A stretch of DNA of 64,000 nt, from NCBI RefSeq assembly GCF_016889805.1, contig NZ_CP069535.1, positions 2,604,001 through 2,668,000 of the forward strand. The letters run 5' to 3'. Of this stretch, positions 26,743 through 35,296 are shown one piece after another. The notes below the pieces were generated by a model. That model made no database searches, was not told where the DNA came from, and saw only the letters and a list, made by a program, of their open reading frames with translations. This DNA is from Rhodanobacter sp. FDAARGOS 1247 (GTDB lineage Bacteria > Pseudomonadota > Gammaproteobacteria > Xanthomonadales > Rhodanobacteraceae). A program made the position numbers and the translations under genes. How positions within the stretch are numbered: position 1 is the first letter of the stretch; each line of letters begins with the position of its first letter.

Positions 26743-27515
26743 TCCGCACCGACTGGCGCGACCACGACTGGCAGCTGATCCACACCACGCCGCAATCGCC
26801 CACCCTGCACATGGCGCTGGACGACGTGCTGACCCACGAGGTCGGCGCGGGCCGCCGCGCACCCACCCTGCGCATCTGGGAATGGGCTTCGCCCGCGGTG
26901 GTGATCGGTCGTTTCCAGTCGCTGCGCAACGAGGTCGACGCCGAAGCGGCGCAGCGTCACGGCATCGAGGTGGTGCGCCGGGTTTCCGGCGGCGGCGCGA
27001 TGTTCATCGAGCCCGGCAACACCATCACCTATTCGATCTACGCGCCGAAGTCGCTGGTCAAGGACCTGTCGTTCCAGGAGGCCTATGCCTTCCTCGACGA
27101 ATGGGTGCTCGAAGCGCTGGCCGAGCTGGGCATCAAGGCCTGGTACCAGCCGCTCAACGACATCACCTCCGAAGGTGGCAAGATCGCCGGCGCGGCCCAG
27201 GTGCATCGCGGCGGCGCGGTGCTGCACCACGTCACCATGGCCTACGACATCGACGCGGCGAAGATGCTGGACGTGCTGCGCATCGGCCGCGAGAAACTGT
27301 CCGACAAGGGCACCACCAGCGCGGCCAAGCGGGTCGATCCGCTGCGCAGCCAGACCGGCCTGCCCCGCGAGGCGGTGATCGAGCACATGATCGCCACCTT
27401 CCGCCGACTGCACGGCCTCGGCGACGGCATGCTGCGGATGGATGAACTGACCCAGGCCGAGACCCTGGCGCAGTCCAAGTTCGGCAGCCGCGAATGGACG
27501 GCCGACGTGGCCTGA
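26739..27515 (+). CDS. lplA: lipoate-protein ligase A, catalytic domain
   Basis: A 258-residue biotin/lipoate transferase-fold enzyme that activates lipoate with ATP and transfers it to the E2 or H-protein lysine. RRVSGGGAMFIEPGN is the lipoyl-AMP binding loop, and Lys in SEGGKIAGAAQ is the catalytic lysine. It lacks the C-terminal accessory domain, which is supplied by the preceding gene through a 4-base overlap. A 6-bp hairpin follows at 27527-27544. Confidence 0.9.
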   Translation: MIRTDWRDHDWQLIHTTPQSPTLHMALDDVLTHEVGAGRRAPTLRIWEWASPAVVIGRFQSLRNEVDAEAAQRHGIEVVRRVSGGGAMFIEPGNTITYSIYAPKSLVKDLSFQEAYAFLDEWVLEALAELGIKAWYQPLNDITSEGGKIAGAAQVHRGGAVLHHVTMAYDIDAAKMLDVLRIGREKLSDKGTTSAAKRVDPLRSQTGLPREAVIEHMIATFRRLHGLGDGMLRMDELTQAETLAQSKFGSREWTADVA

Positions 27516-27552
27516 GCAGCTGCGCGGCAGGACCATACCTGCCATTCGTCAC

Positions 27553-27606
27553 TTGTCAGCCGCGGTTCGCGAGGCAGAGGATCGGGCTTCCGTTCGCGCT
27601 GACAAG
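27553..27606 (+). promoter_or_regulatory. 5' leader inverted repeat next to the M16 peptidase ribosome-binding site
   Basis: CTTGTCAGC (27553-27561) pairs perfectly with GCTGACAAG (27598-27606). The second arm runs into the AAGGAGA Shine-Dalgarno sequence, so the folded leader could mask it. Function is inference. Confidence 0.4.
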
Positions 27607-27615
27607 GAGAAGTAG

Positions 27616-28998
27616 ATGCGTGCTTCACGACTATCCGTCCTGGTCGCCGGGCTCTGCCTGGCCTTCGCCGCCCACGCCGCCGACACCGACACCTGGAAGC
27701 TCCCGGTCGCGGTGAAGAAGCTCGACAACGGCCTCACCGTGGTGGTCTCCGAAGACCACAGCTCGCCCACCGTCGGCATCAGCATGGTCTACCACGTCGG
27801 CATGCGGCTGGAGCCGCAGAATCGCACCGGCTTCGCCCACCTGTTCGAGCACCTGATGTTCGAGGGCACGCCGGACGCGCCCAAGGGCACCTTCGAGCGG
27901 GTGATCCAGGGTGGCGGCGGCGTGTTCAACGGCTCCACCCGCGCCGACTACACCAACTACATCGCGTCGGCACCCTCGTCGGCGCTGGCGCCGATCCTGT
28001 GGATGGAGGCCGACCGCATGAAGTCGCTGGACTTCAGCGCGAAGAACCTCGCCAACCAGCAGAACGTGGTGAAGGAGGAGATCCGCGTCAACGTGAAGAA
28101 CCAGCCCTATGGCCTGTTCTACTGGACCGATCTCAACCGTCTCGCGTTCGACAAGTGGGCCAACAACCACGACGGCTACGGCTCGTTCAAGGACCTGGAC
28201 CACGCCAGCATAGCCGACGTGAAGACCTTCCACGACACCTTCTACCAGCCGGCCAATGCGGTGCTCGGCATCGCCGGCGACGTCACCCCGGCGCAGGCCT
28301 TCGCGCTGGCGCAGAAATACTTCGGCCAGCTGCCCGCCCGTGCGTTGCCGCGGCGTCCCGACGTCACCGAGCCGCTGAACACCAAGCCGCGCCACGAAGA
28401 GCAGACCGACGCGCTGGCCAAGGTGCCGGCGCTGGCGATCGGCTGGAAGATGCCCGCCCGCGGCAGCAAGGACCAGGTGCCGATGATGGTGCTGTCGCAG
28501 CTGCTGGTGGGCGACGATGCCTCACGCTTCTACCAGGGCCTGGTCAAGGGCCGCGAGCTGCTGCTCAACATCAACGGCGGCGTGAACTTCCCGCTCGGCG
28601 ACGGCAGCGACTACGCCGGTCCGACCCTGCTGGGACTGTTCGCGCTGTACAAGCCCAACGCCACGCCGGACCAGGTGCTGGCCGCGATCGACGAGGAGAT
28701 CAGCAAGGTCGCCAGCGACGGCGTCGACGACGCCACCCTGGCGCGGCTGAAGACCAAGATGCTGTCGGACTGGTATGGCGGGCTGGAGTCCTTCCTCGGC
28801 CGCGCCGACACGCTGGCCAAGCTGCAGACCTTGTGGGGTGACGCCAACGTGGCCAACCGGATGCCGGGCTGGATCGAGGCGGTGAGTTCGGATGACATCA
28901 GGCGCGTGGCCCGCGCCTATCTCACCGACGCCAACCGCAGCGTGATCGTGCGCCGCCCGGCGGCTGCTGCCGCTCCCGCCACCAAGACCGCCAAGTGA
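27616..28998 (+). CDS. M16 family zinc peptidase, active subunit
   Basis: A 460-residue exported peptidase with signal peptide MRASRLSVLVAGLCLAFAAHA. The inverted zinc motif HLFEH (His75, Glu78, His79) is present, with the third ligand Glu155 in VVKEEIRVN at the usual 76-residue spacing. The C-terminal M16 half spans about 200-380. The next gene encodes a related protein without the zinc site; together they would form a heterodimer like the alpha/beta mitochondrial processing peptidase. Location is probably the periplasm. Confidence 0.92.
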   Translation: MRASRLSVLVAGLCLAFAAHAADTDTWKLPVAVKKLDNGLTVVVSEDHSSPTVGISMVYHVGMRLEPQNRTGFAHLFEHLMFEGTPDAPKGTFERVIQGGGGVFNGSTRADYTNYIASAPSSALAPILWMEADRMKSLDFSAKNLANQQNVVKEEIRVNVKNQPYGLFYWTDLNRLAFDKWANNHDGYGSFKDLDHASIADVKTFHDTFYQPANAVLGIAGDVTPAQAFALAQKYFGQLPARALPRRPDVTEPLNTKPRHEEQTDALAKVPALAIGWKMPARGSKDQVPMMVLSQLLVGDDASRFYQGLVKGRELLLNINGGVNFPLGDGSDYAGPTLLGLFALYKPNATPDQVLAAIDEEISKVASDGVDDATLARLKTKMLSDWYGGLESFLGRADTLAKLQTLWGDANVANRMPGWIEAVSSDDIRRVARAYLTDANRSVIVRRPAAAAAPATKTAK

Positions 28999-29006
28999 GG
29001 ACCGCC

Positions 29007-30425
29007 ATGAAGACGAACATGACATTCAGGACGCTCGCCATCGCGCTTGGCCTGGCACTGGCCGGCATGGCGCAGGCCTCCACCACTGCGCTGCCGAAGG
29101 ACCTGCCCGCCTACGGCCCGGACAAGCCGCTGCCGGTGCCGCAGATCGCCCAGCGCACCCTGCCGAACGGGCTCACCGTGTGGGTGGTGCCGCGCGAGGG
29201 CCTGCCCAAGGTCAACGTGGCGCTGTCCGTGCTCGGCGGCACCGCGGCCGACGATGCCGCCACGCCGGCGATGTCGCAGATGATGGCGCGCCTGCTCGAC
29301 GAAGGCACCGCCAGCCGCAGCTCGCGCGACATCGCCGAGGCGCTGCAGGCGATCGGCGGCGACTACGGCGCCGGCGCCGACGACGATGCGATCGGCATCC
29401 GCGCCAGCGCGCTGGCCTCGCACGCCTCACAGTTGCTGGCGCTGGTGGCGGACACCGCGCTGCATCCCAGCTTCCCCGCCAACGAAGTCGCCCTGGCGAA
29501 AGCCAATGCGCTGCAGGGCCTGAAGGTGCAGGAAGCCGACCCGGACTGGCAGGCAGGCCGTGCTTTCAGCCACGCGGTCTACGGCGATCATCCGTACGCG
29601 CGGGATTCGCTGGTCGAAGCCACCGTGCAGGCCACTTCCAGCGACTCGCTGCGCGCGCTGCACGACGCCCGCTTCCGGCCCGATCGTGCCCTGCTGGTGA
29701 TCGTCGGGCGCATCGACGCGGACGCGGCGTTCAAGCTGGCCGAACAGCAGTTCGGCAGCTGGAAGGCCGACGGCAAGGCCCTGCCCGACACTGCGCCGGC
29801 ACCGCGTGAAGCAGCGCCCCAGCGGCTGCTGGTATCGCGCGACGGCGCCGTGCAGAGCAACATCCGTTATGGCCGTCCAGCCGTCCCCGCCAGCGACCCG
29901 GACTACATCCCGCTGACCGTGGCCAACACCATCCTGGGCGGCGGCTTCACCAGCCGCATCACCCAGGACATCCGCGAGGACAAGGGCTACTCGTACAGTC
30001 CGTGGTCGCGCTTCAGCGCCAGCCGCGTGGGCGGCAGCACGGTGGCCACCGTCGACGTGCGCAACGAGGTCACTGGCGCCACCCTGGCCGAACTGTCCAG
30101 GCTGTTCGACAGCATGGCCAGCCAGCCGGCCAGTGCGGAAGAACTCAACGGCGCCAAGCGCCTGGTCGGCGGCATCTACCTGCTGCGCAACCAGATCCAG
30201 GGCTCGCTGACCGGCACGCTGGCGAACTACTGGGTGGACGGCCTGCCGCCGAGTTTCCTCGGCAGCTACGTGGCCGAGGCGAACAAGGTCACCGCCGCGC
30301 AGGTGCAGGCGATGGGCCGCAAGTATTTCGCCGCGAAGGACCAGAGCATCGTGATCGTGGGCGATCCCAAGGCGATCGATGCGCAGCTGAAGCCATACGG
30401 GACGTTTGCGGCGTTCAAGCCCTGA
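29007..30425 (+). CDS. M16 family peptidase-like, non-catalytic subunit
   Basis: A 472-residue exported protein with a signal peptide ending MAQAS. The region equivalent to the zinc motif reads MSQMMARLLDEG, without HxxEH, so it should be inactive. The glycine-rich and R/Y substrate-binding half is kept (TILGGGFTSRITQDIREDKGYSYS), as in other partner subunits. It starts nine bases after the stop of the active subunit, with GAGG as ribosome-binding site, and the two are certainly co-expressed. Confidence 0.9.
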   Translation: MKTNMTFRTLAIALGLALAGMAQASTTALPKDLPAYGPDKPLPVPQIAQRTLPNGLTVWVVPREGLPKVNVALSVLGGTAADDAATPAMSQMMARLLDEGTASRSSRDIAEALQAIGGDYGAGADDDAIGIRASALASHASQLLALVADTALHPSFPANEVALAKANALQGLKVQEADPDWQAGRAFSHAVYGDHPYARDSLVEATVQATSSDSLRALHDARFRPDRALLVIVGRIDADAAFKLAEQQFGSWKADGKALPDTAPAPREAAPQRLLVSRDGAVQSNIRYGRPAVPASDPDYIPLTVANTILGGGFTSRITQDIREDKGYSYSPWSRFSASRVGGSTVATVDVRNEVTGATLAELSRLFDSMASQPASAEELNGAKRLVGGIYLLRNQIQGSLTGTLANYWVDGLPPSFLGSYVAEANKVTAAQVQAMGRKYFAAKDQSIVIVGDPKAIDAQLKPYGTFAAFKP

Positions 30426-30431
30426 AAAGCG

Positions 30432-30660
30432 ACCCCACCCCAACCCTCCCCTGCACGCAGGGGAGGGAGCAAGGACGCGCATTCGCGCTCATCTCCTGCA
30501 TGACAGGGCAGGAGCAAAACCGCACGCTCGATCCCTCCCCCTGCGCAGCAGGGGGAGGTCAGGAGGGGGTGGCTTTTGACTTTGCGGCGAAGAGCGGCCC
30601 CACCCCGGCCCTTCCCTGCACGCAGGAGAGGGAGCAAGGCTGCGCGCCAGGCTTTACCCA
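30432..30660. repeat. cluster of REP-like hairpins
   Basis: A roughly 230-base gap packed with related palindromes: 30444-30467 (perfect 11-bp stem, 2-base loop), 30534-30558 (perfect 11-bp stem, CCTCCCCCTGC), and 30609-30632 (a variant of the first). The first and third are preceded by GGCCCCACCCC-like sequence and followed by GGGAGCAAGG, so they are direct copies of one unit. It lies between convergent genes and could be a transcription end. Confidence 0.8.
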
Positions 30661-30674
30661 TACAAGAAGCAGGC

Positions 30675-31070
30675 TCACAACAGCGGCAGGATGTGCTCGC
30701 GGCTGAGCTGGGCTACCGGCACGTCGGGCTGGGCCGGATCGATCCAGCGCAGTTCGGCGATCTCGGCCTGGGCCGTAATCGTGCCGCGCACTGCCACCGC
30801 GTAGACGGCCGCCTCGACCACGTGGCCCGGCTCGTTCGCCGCCGGCGCGCGGCAATGGCACAGCAGGCGGGCCGAGTCGCGCAGCAGTTCGCAACCCAGT
30901 TCCTCGCGCAGCTCGCGAGCCAGTGTGGCCAGTTCGTCGAGATCGTCCGGATCGCGCTTGCCGCCGGGCTGCTGGAACACCGTGGCGCCGTGCTTGCGCA
31001 CCAGCAGGCTGCGCCCCGCCGCATCGCGGATCACTGCAGCGACAATGCGGATGACCGGTTCCGCACTCAC
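30675..31070 (-). CDS. Nudix hydrolase
   Basis: A 131-residue Nudix protein. The core is GGKRDPDDLDELATLARELREELG: the REL.EELG half is intact, but the spacing from the glycine is one residue longer than the usual GX5EX7REUXEEXGU, so the glutamate positions are shifted. PGGK and FQQPGG are typical. A GTG start at 31070 overlaps the stop of the upstream Nudix gene (GTGA), giving coupled translation; no ATG is available at a sensible place. Substrate unknown; probably a nucleoside di- or triphosphate or related pyrophosphate. Confidence 0.78.
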   Translation of the reverse strand: MSAEPVIRIVAAVIRDAAGRSLLVRKHGATVFQQPGGKRDPDDLDELATLARELREELGCELLRDSARLLCHCRAPAANEPGHVVEAAVYAVAVRGTITAQAEIAELRWIDPAQPDVPVAQLSREHILPLL

Positions 31071-31555
31071 AGCCGCGTGTACGACCACGACTGCATGCGA
31101 CCGTCCTTGTATGGCATCACGCCGTGGAACGGGCGCGGGTCGGCGTCGAACACCAGCGGCAGGAAGTGGCGGTCGCCTTCCCACATCGGCAGGGTCAGCA
31201 GGCGCTCCAGCGCGACCCATTCCAGGGTGCCTTCGGGATTGACCATGAACGGCGTGCCCGCGTAGCGGTCGATCACGAAGATGAAGCCGAGCCAGTCCTC
31301 GCCCTGCTTGCCGAAGCCGGGCCAGTTCAGCGTGCCGCGCAACTGCATCGACTCGCAGGTGATGCCGGCCTCCTCCAGGATCTCGCGCTGCATGCAGGCG
31401 GCGATGTCCTCGCCCGGTTCCATCTTGCCGCCCAGGCCGTTGTACTTGCCCAGGTGCTGGTCGTCCGGGCGGGCGTTGCGATGGATCATCAGCACTTCGC
31501 TGCGATCGGGCGACAACACGTAACCGAGGGTTGCCACTATCGGCGTATAGGGCAT
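31067..31555 (-). CDS. Nudix hydrolase, MutT/8-oxo-dGTPase-like
   Basis: A 162-residue Nudix protein with a perfect box, GGKMEPGEDIAACMQREILEEAGI (Gly about 42 onwards). The surrounding sequence (VLMIHRN, GKYNGLGGK, WLPMWEGDRHFLPLVF) matches the MTH1/MutT-like 8-oxo-dGTP diphosphatase group, in which WP.WF-type residues shape the pocket. Likely role: cleaning the nucleotide pool or degrading another oxidised purine nucleotide. It is followed by a second Nudix gene overlapping by four bases. Confidence 0.88.
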   Translation of the reverse strand: MPYTPIVATLGYVLSPDRSEVLMIHRNARPDDQHLGKYNGLGGKMEPGEDIAACMQREILEEAGITCESMQLRGTLNWPGFGKQGEDWLGFIFVIDRYAGTPFMVNPEGTLEWVALERLLTLPMWEGDRHFLPLVFDADPRPFHGVMPYKDGRMQSWSYTRL

Positions 31556-31652
31556 GGGCGGGCACCGGGGAAAAGCGCAAGTTTAACGGCAGCCGGGCCT
31601 CGGCGCAGGCGGCGGACTTGCACGCGCAACGCAGGGCGGCGACCATCGACGC

Positions 31653-32468
31653 ATGGCTTCTTCTCCCCCGCTCCACTCCCGCCCCCGCCATTCCCGATGG
31701 CAGCGCGCGCTGTTGCCCCTGTTGCTGCTGCTCGGCGCACCCGGTTGCGCGCCCACGGCGCAGGCACTGGCCAGCGGCGAGATCGCCTTCGAAGGACAGA
31801 ACTACCGGATCGTGCACGTCGACCTCAGGCGCGAGACCCTGTCCCTGCACTGGCGCGACCCGCAGAGCGGCCAGCCCTTCAGCAGTATCGAGACGCTGCG
31901 CCAGTGGGGCGAGCAGCACGGCCGGCACCTGCTGTTCGCCGCCAACGCCGGCATCTACGACCACAAGTTCGCACCGCTCGGCCTGTACGTGGAAAACGGC
32001 AAGACCGTGGTGCCGCTGAACCTGGCCCACGGCAACCCGGCCTCGGGCAATTTCTCGCTGCTGCCGAACGGCGTGTTCGCGGTGTATCCGGACGGCCACG
32101 CCGCGGTGCGCACCAGCGCCGCGTTCAAGGCCGACGGCAAGAGTGCGAAGTGGGCCACCCAGTCCGGCCCGATGCTGCTGATCGACGGCAAGCTCAACGA
32201 GCAGTTCGTCGACGATTCGTCCAGCCTGAAATGGCGCAGCGGCGTCTGCGTGAAAACCCCGACCGAAGTGGTCTTTGCCGTGAGCGAGGCGCCGGTGAAC
32301 TTCCATACGTTTGGACGTCTGTTCCGCGACAAGCTGGGCTGCCGCGACGCGCTGTACCTCGATGGCAGCATCTCGCAGCTGTACGTCGACGGCGAAGGCT
32401 ACGCCGGCGCGCCGGCGTTCATGGTCAAGCCGTACGCGGGCATCTTCGCGGTGTTCGCCAAGCCATGA
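31653..32468 (+). CDS. phosphodiester glycosidase (NAGPA/DUF2233) family protein
   Basis: A 271-residue exported protein. After a charged N-terminus and a leucine-rich signal segment ending near GAPGC, the NAGPA domain shows AANAGIYDHKFAPLGLYVENGK, FSLLPNGVFAVY, ATQSGPMLLIDGKLN and the C-terminal CRDALYLDGSISQLYV. Family members split a phosphodiester bond between a sugar and a phosphate, as in the mannose-6-phosphate uncovering enzyme or bacterial cell-wall glycans; the bacterial substrate here is unknown. Its stop overlaps the ATG of the penicillin acylase family gene (ATGA). Confidence 0.82.
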   Translation: MASSPPLHSRPRHSRWQRALLPLLLLLGAPGCAPTAQALASGEIAFEGQNYRIVHVDLRRETLSLHWRDPQSGQPFSSIETLRQWGEQHGRHLLFAANAGIYDHKFAPLGLYVENGKTVVPLNLAHGNPASGNFSLLPNGVFAVYPDGHAAVRTSAAFKADGKSAKWATQSGPMLLIDGKLNEQFVDDSSSLKWRSGVCVKTPTEVVFAVSEAPVNFHTFGRLFRDKLGCRDALYLDGSISQLYVDGEGYAGAPAFMVKPYAGIFAVFAKP

Positions 32469-34876
32469 CGACGCGTCGTCGCCGCATCCTGCGCATCGCG
32501 CTGCCGAGCCTGCTGGCGCTGCTGCTGGCCGCCTTCCTCGTCGGCTGGTACCTGTTCGCCGGCAGCCGCGCCCGGCTCGACGGCACGCGCCAGACCACCG
32601 GCCTGTCCGCTCCGGTAAGCATCCGTCGCGATGCGCTGGGCACGGTCACCATCGAGGGGAAGAATCGCACCGACATCAGCTATGCACTGGGCTACGTGCA
32701 TGCACAGGAGCGCTTCTTCGCGATGGACCTGATGCGCCGCGTGAGCGCCGGCGAACTGTCCGCGCTGGTCGGGCCGGCCGCGCTGAAGGTCGACCTCAAC
32801 CACCGTCGCCATCGGCTGCGCGCCGTGGTCGAGGCCGCCTATGCGCAGATGGCTCCCGCCGCGAAGCACGAACTCGACCGCTATCGCGACGGCGTCAACG
32901 CCGGGCTTGCCGACCTGCGGGTGAAGCCGTGGGAATACCTGCTGCTGGGCAGCCAGCCGCAACCGTGGCGCTCGGAAGACAGCGCGCTGGTGATCGCCGC
33001 GATGTACCTGGACCTCAACAGCGACGGCCGCAACGAACGCGAGCTGCGCATGGCGCAGATGCGCGCGGTGCTGCCCGGCCCGCTGGTGGATTTCCTGCTC
33101 GCGCCCGACCCCGACTGGGAAGCCCCGCTGAGCGGTCGGCTGTCGCGCACGCCGGTGCTGCCCGCCGCCAGCGTGTTCGACCTGCGCCAGCTCGCGCCGA
33201 CTGCAGCGTCGACGGCGCTGGCCGCCGCGCTGGCACCGGCGCTGGATGCACCGCGCCCCGGCAGCAACAACTTCGCCGTGGCCGGCACGCTCACCGGCAA
33301 CGGCGCGGCGATGCTGGCCAACGACATGCACCTGGGCCTGCGCGTGCCGAACATCTGGTTCCGCACCCGCCTGCGCTACCCCGATTCCGGCGCGCCGAAT
33401 GGCCAGCGCGACGTCAACGGCGTCAGCCTGCCCGGCACGCCGGCGGTCATCGTCGGTTCCAACGGCCAGATCGCCTGGGGCTTCACCAACAGCTACGGCG
33501 ACTGGCAGGACTGGGTGCGCGTGCTGCGCGATCCGGCCGACCCGACGCGCTACAAGGTGCCGGACGGCTGGGCGAACATCGAAACCCACGACGAGCACAT
33601 CCGGGTCAAGGGTCGTCCCGACACCATCCTCAAGGTCGAGGACACCCGCTGGGGCCCGATCATGGGCCAGGACGCCGACGGCACGCCGCTGGCGCTGGCG
33701 TGGATCGCCGGCCGGCCGCACGGCTACAACCTCGACCTGATGCAGCTGGAGCACACGCCCGACGTGGCTGCGGCGCTAAACCTGGCGCCGCATCTCGGCA
33801 TGCCGCCGCAGAACCTGCTGGTCGCCGACAGCCACGGCAACATCGGCTGGACCCTCGCCGGCAACAGCATCCCGCTGCGCGCGGGGATCGACCCGCTGCT
33901 GCCGTCGGACTGGTCGAAACCCGGCAGTGGCTGGCAGGGCTGGGCCGCACCCGAGCGTTACCCGCGCATCGAGAATCCCGCCGATGGGCGACTGTGGACG
34001 GCCAACAACCGCACCGTCGACGGCGACGCGCTGGCCCTGCTCGGCAACGGCGGCCACGACCTCGGAGCCCGCGCCCAGCAGATCCGCGACGACTTGCGCG
34101 CCCGCCCCAGTTTCACCCCGGGCAACCTGCTCGACATCCAGCTGGACAACCGCGCGGTGTTCCTCGCGCGCTGGCAGCGCCTGCTGCAGGACACCCTGGC
34201 CGGCAGCACCGACCCGGCGCTGCAGCAACTGCGCCAGCTCACCGCCACCTGGCGCGGCCGCGCCGCGGTGGACAGCGTCGACTACCGGCTGGTGCGCGCG
34301 TTCCGCAACCAGGTCAGCGAGGCCGTGCTGGCGCCGTTCGCCGCCCGCGTCAAACAGCGTTACCCAGACTTCAGCTGGCCCAGCGAAAACAGCGCCGAAG
34401 CCGCCGTGTGGACGCTGATCCACGCGCGGCCGCCGCAACTGCTCGACCCGCGATATCCCGACTGGCGCGCCCTGCTCGTCGACGCCGCGAAACAGGTGAC
34501 GACCGAACTCGGCGGGCAACCGGGTGGCCTCGCCGCCCGCAGCTGGGGCGAGCACAACCGCGCCGACATCCGCCACCCGCTATCCGCCGCGTTGCCGCGC
34601 TGGCTGGGCCGCCACATCGACATGCCCGACCAGCCGATTCCCGGCGACAACAACATGCCCCATGTCGCCGCGCCCGGCTTCGGCGCATCCGAGCACCTGG
34701 ACGTCGCGCCCGGCCACGAAGCCGACGCCATCCTCAACATGCCCGGCGGCCAGAGCGACCACCCGCTGTCGCCGTATTTCGGCGCGGGCCACGAAGACTG
34801 GGTCGCGGGACGACCCACGCCGCTGCTGCCCGGCGCCACCGCGCACACGCTGATCCTGCAGCCCGCCACGCGCTGA
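32465..34876 (+). CDS. penicillin acylase family (Ntn) hydrolase
   Basis: An 803-residue enzyme with one N-terminal membrane segment (about 9-33) and a large periplasmic part. The precursor would be cut before Ser267 in PRPGSNNFAVAG to expose the catalytic serine; downstream, TGNGAAMLANDMHLGLRVPNIW, GLPGTPAVIVGSNGQIAWGFTNSYGDWQDW and the C-terminal WGEHNRADIRHPLS are family landmarks. Relatives hydrolyse amide bonds, including acyl-homoserine lactones and beta-lactams, so quorum quenching is possible but unproved. Start 32465 is fixed by the overlap with the preceding gene. Confidence 0.9.
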   Translation: MTTRRRRILRIALPSLLALLLAAFLVGWYLFAGSRARLDGTRQTTGLSAPVSIRRDALGTVTIEGKNRTDISYALGYVHAQERFFAMDLMRRVSAGELSALVGPAALKVDLNHRRHRLRAVVEAAYAQMAPAAKHELDRYRDGVNAGLADLRVKPWEYLLLGSQPQPWRSEDSALVIAAMYLDLNSDGRNERELRMAQMRAVLPGPLVDFLLAPDPDWEAPLSGRLSRTPVLPAASVFDLRQLAPTAASTALAAALAPALDAPRPGSNNFAVAGTLTGNGAAMLANDMHLGLRVPNIWFRTRLRYPDSGAPNGQRDVNGVSLPGTPAVIVGSNGQIAWGFTNSYGDWQDWVRVLRDPADPTRYKVPDGWANIETHDEHIRVKGRPDTILKVEDTRWGPIMGQDADGTPLALAWIAGRPHGYNLDLMQLEHTPDVAAALNLAPHLGMPPQNLLVADSHGNIGWTLAGNSIPLRAGIDPLLPSDWSKPGSGWQGWAAPERYPRIENPADGRLWTANNRTVDGDALALLGNGGHDLGARAQQIRDDLRARPSFTPGNLLDIQLDNRAVFLARWQRLLQDTLAGSTDPALQQLRQLTATWRGRAAVDSVDYRLVRAFRNQVSEAVLAPFAARVKQRYPDFSWPSENSAEAAVWTLIHARPPQLLDPRYPDWRALLVDAAKQVTTELGGQPGGLAARSWGEHNRADIRHPLSAALPRWLGRHIDMPDQPIPGDNNMPHVAAPGFGASEHLDVAPGHEADAILNMPGGQSDHPLSPYFGAGHEDWVAGRPTPLLPGATAHTLILQPATR

Positions 34877-34915
34877 CCGTCATCGGAGATCGCGGCTGGC
34901 GAGCGCTTCGAAGGC

Positions 34916-35296
34916 TCACGCCTCCAGCGCGGCAGCCACCGTCTCAGGCAAGGTGTTCAGTGAGAACGGCTTCTGCAGCACGCGATAGACCAGCGCCTGC
35001 AGCGCTGGCGGCAGCGGCGATGGCGCGTAACCGGTCATCAGGATCACCTTCAGTTCCGGACGCAGCGTCTTGCCGATCCGGGCGACCGTACAGCCGTCGA
35101 TGTCGGGCAGCTTGATGTCGCTCAGCAGCACGTCGATGCGCTGGTCGGATTTCAGGGCCTCGACCCCGCTGCTGCCATCGCTGGCTTCGACGACGCCGTA
35201 ACCTGCGTCCTGCAGGTTTTCCATGACCAGTTCGCGCAGGAAGGTCTCGTCTTCGACAAGCAGGATGCATGGTGCGGAGGGATCGGGGGAAGACAT
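34916..35296 (-). CDS. single-domain response regulator
   Basis: A 126-residue receiver domain and nothing else. The acidic pair in LLVEDE, the phosphoacceptor Asp60 in LLSDIKLPD, the threonine in LMTGY and the lysine in LQKPF are all present. With no output domain it must act by protein contact or pass phosphate on. Its ATG overlaps the kinase stop (TAATG), so it is the kinase's partner; it is the last gene of the receptor-YfiR-kinase-regulator unit. Confidence 0.92.
   Translation of the reverse strand: MSSPDPSAPCILLVEDETFLRELVMENLQDAGYGVVEASDGSSGVEALKSDQRIDVLLSDIKLPDIDGCTVARIGKTLRPELKVILMTGYAPSPLPPALQALVYRVLQKPFSLNTLPETVAAALEA

Noticed and set aside
30432..30660. CRISPR array in the short repeats at 30.4-30.6 kb
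   Set aside because: The units are palindromic hairpins with unequal spacing and only two to three copies, with no cas gene nearby.
32465..34876. Firm assignment as an acyl-homoserine-lactone acylase (PvdQ/QuiP)
   Set aside because: The family includes many substrates and the sequence shows only the shared catalytic features; no quorum-sensing gene is near.
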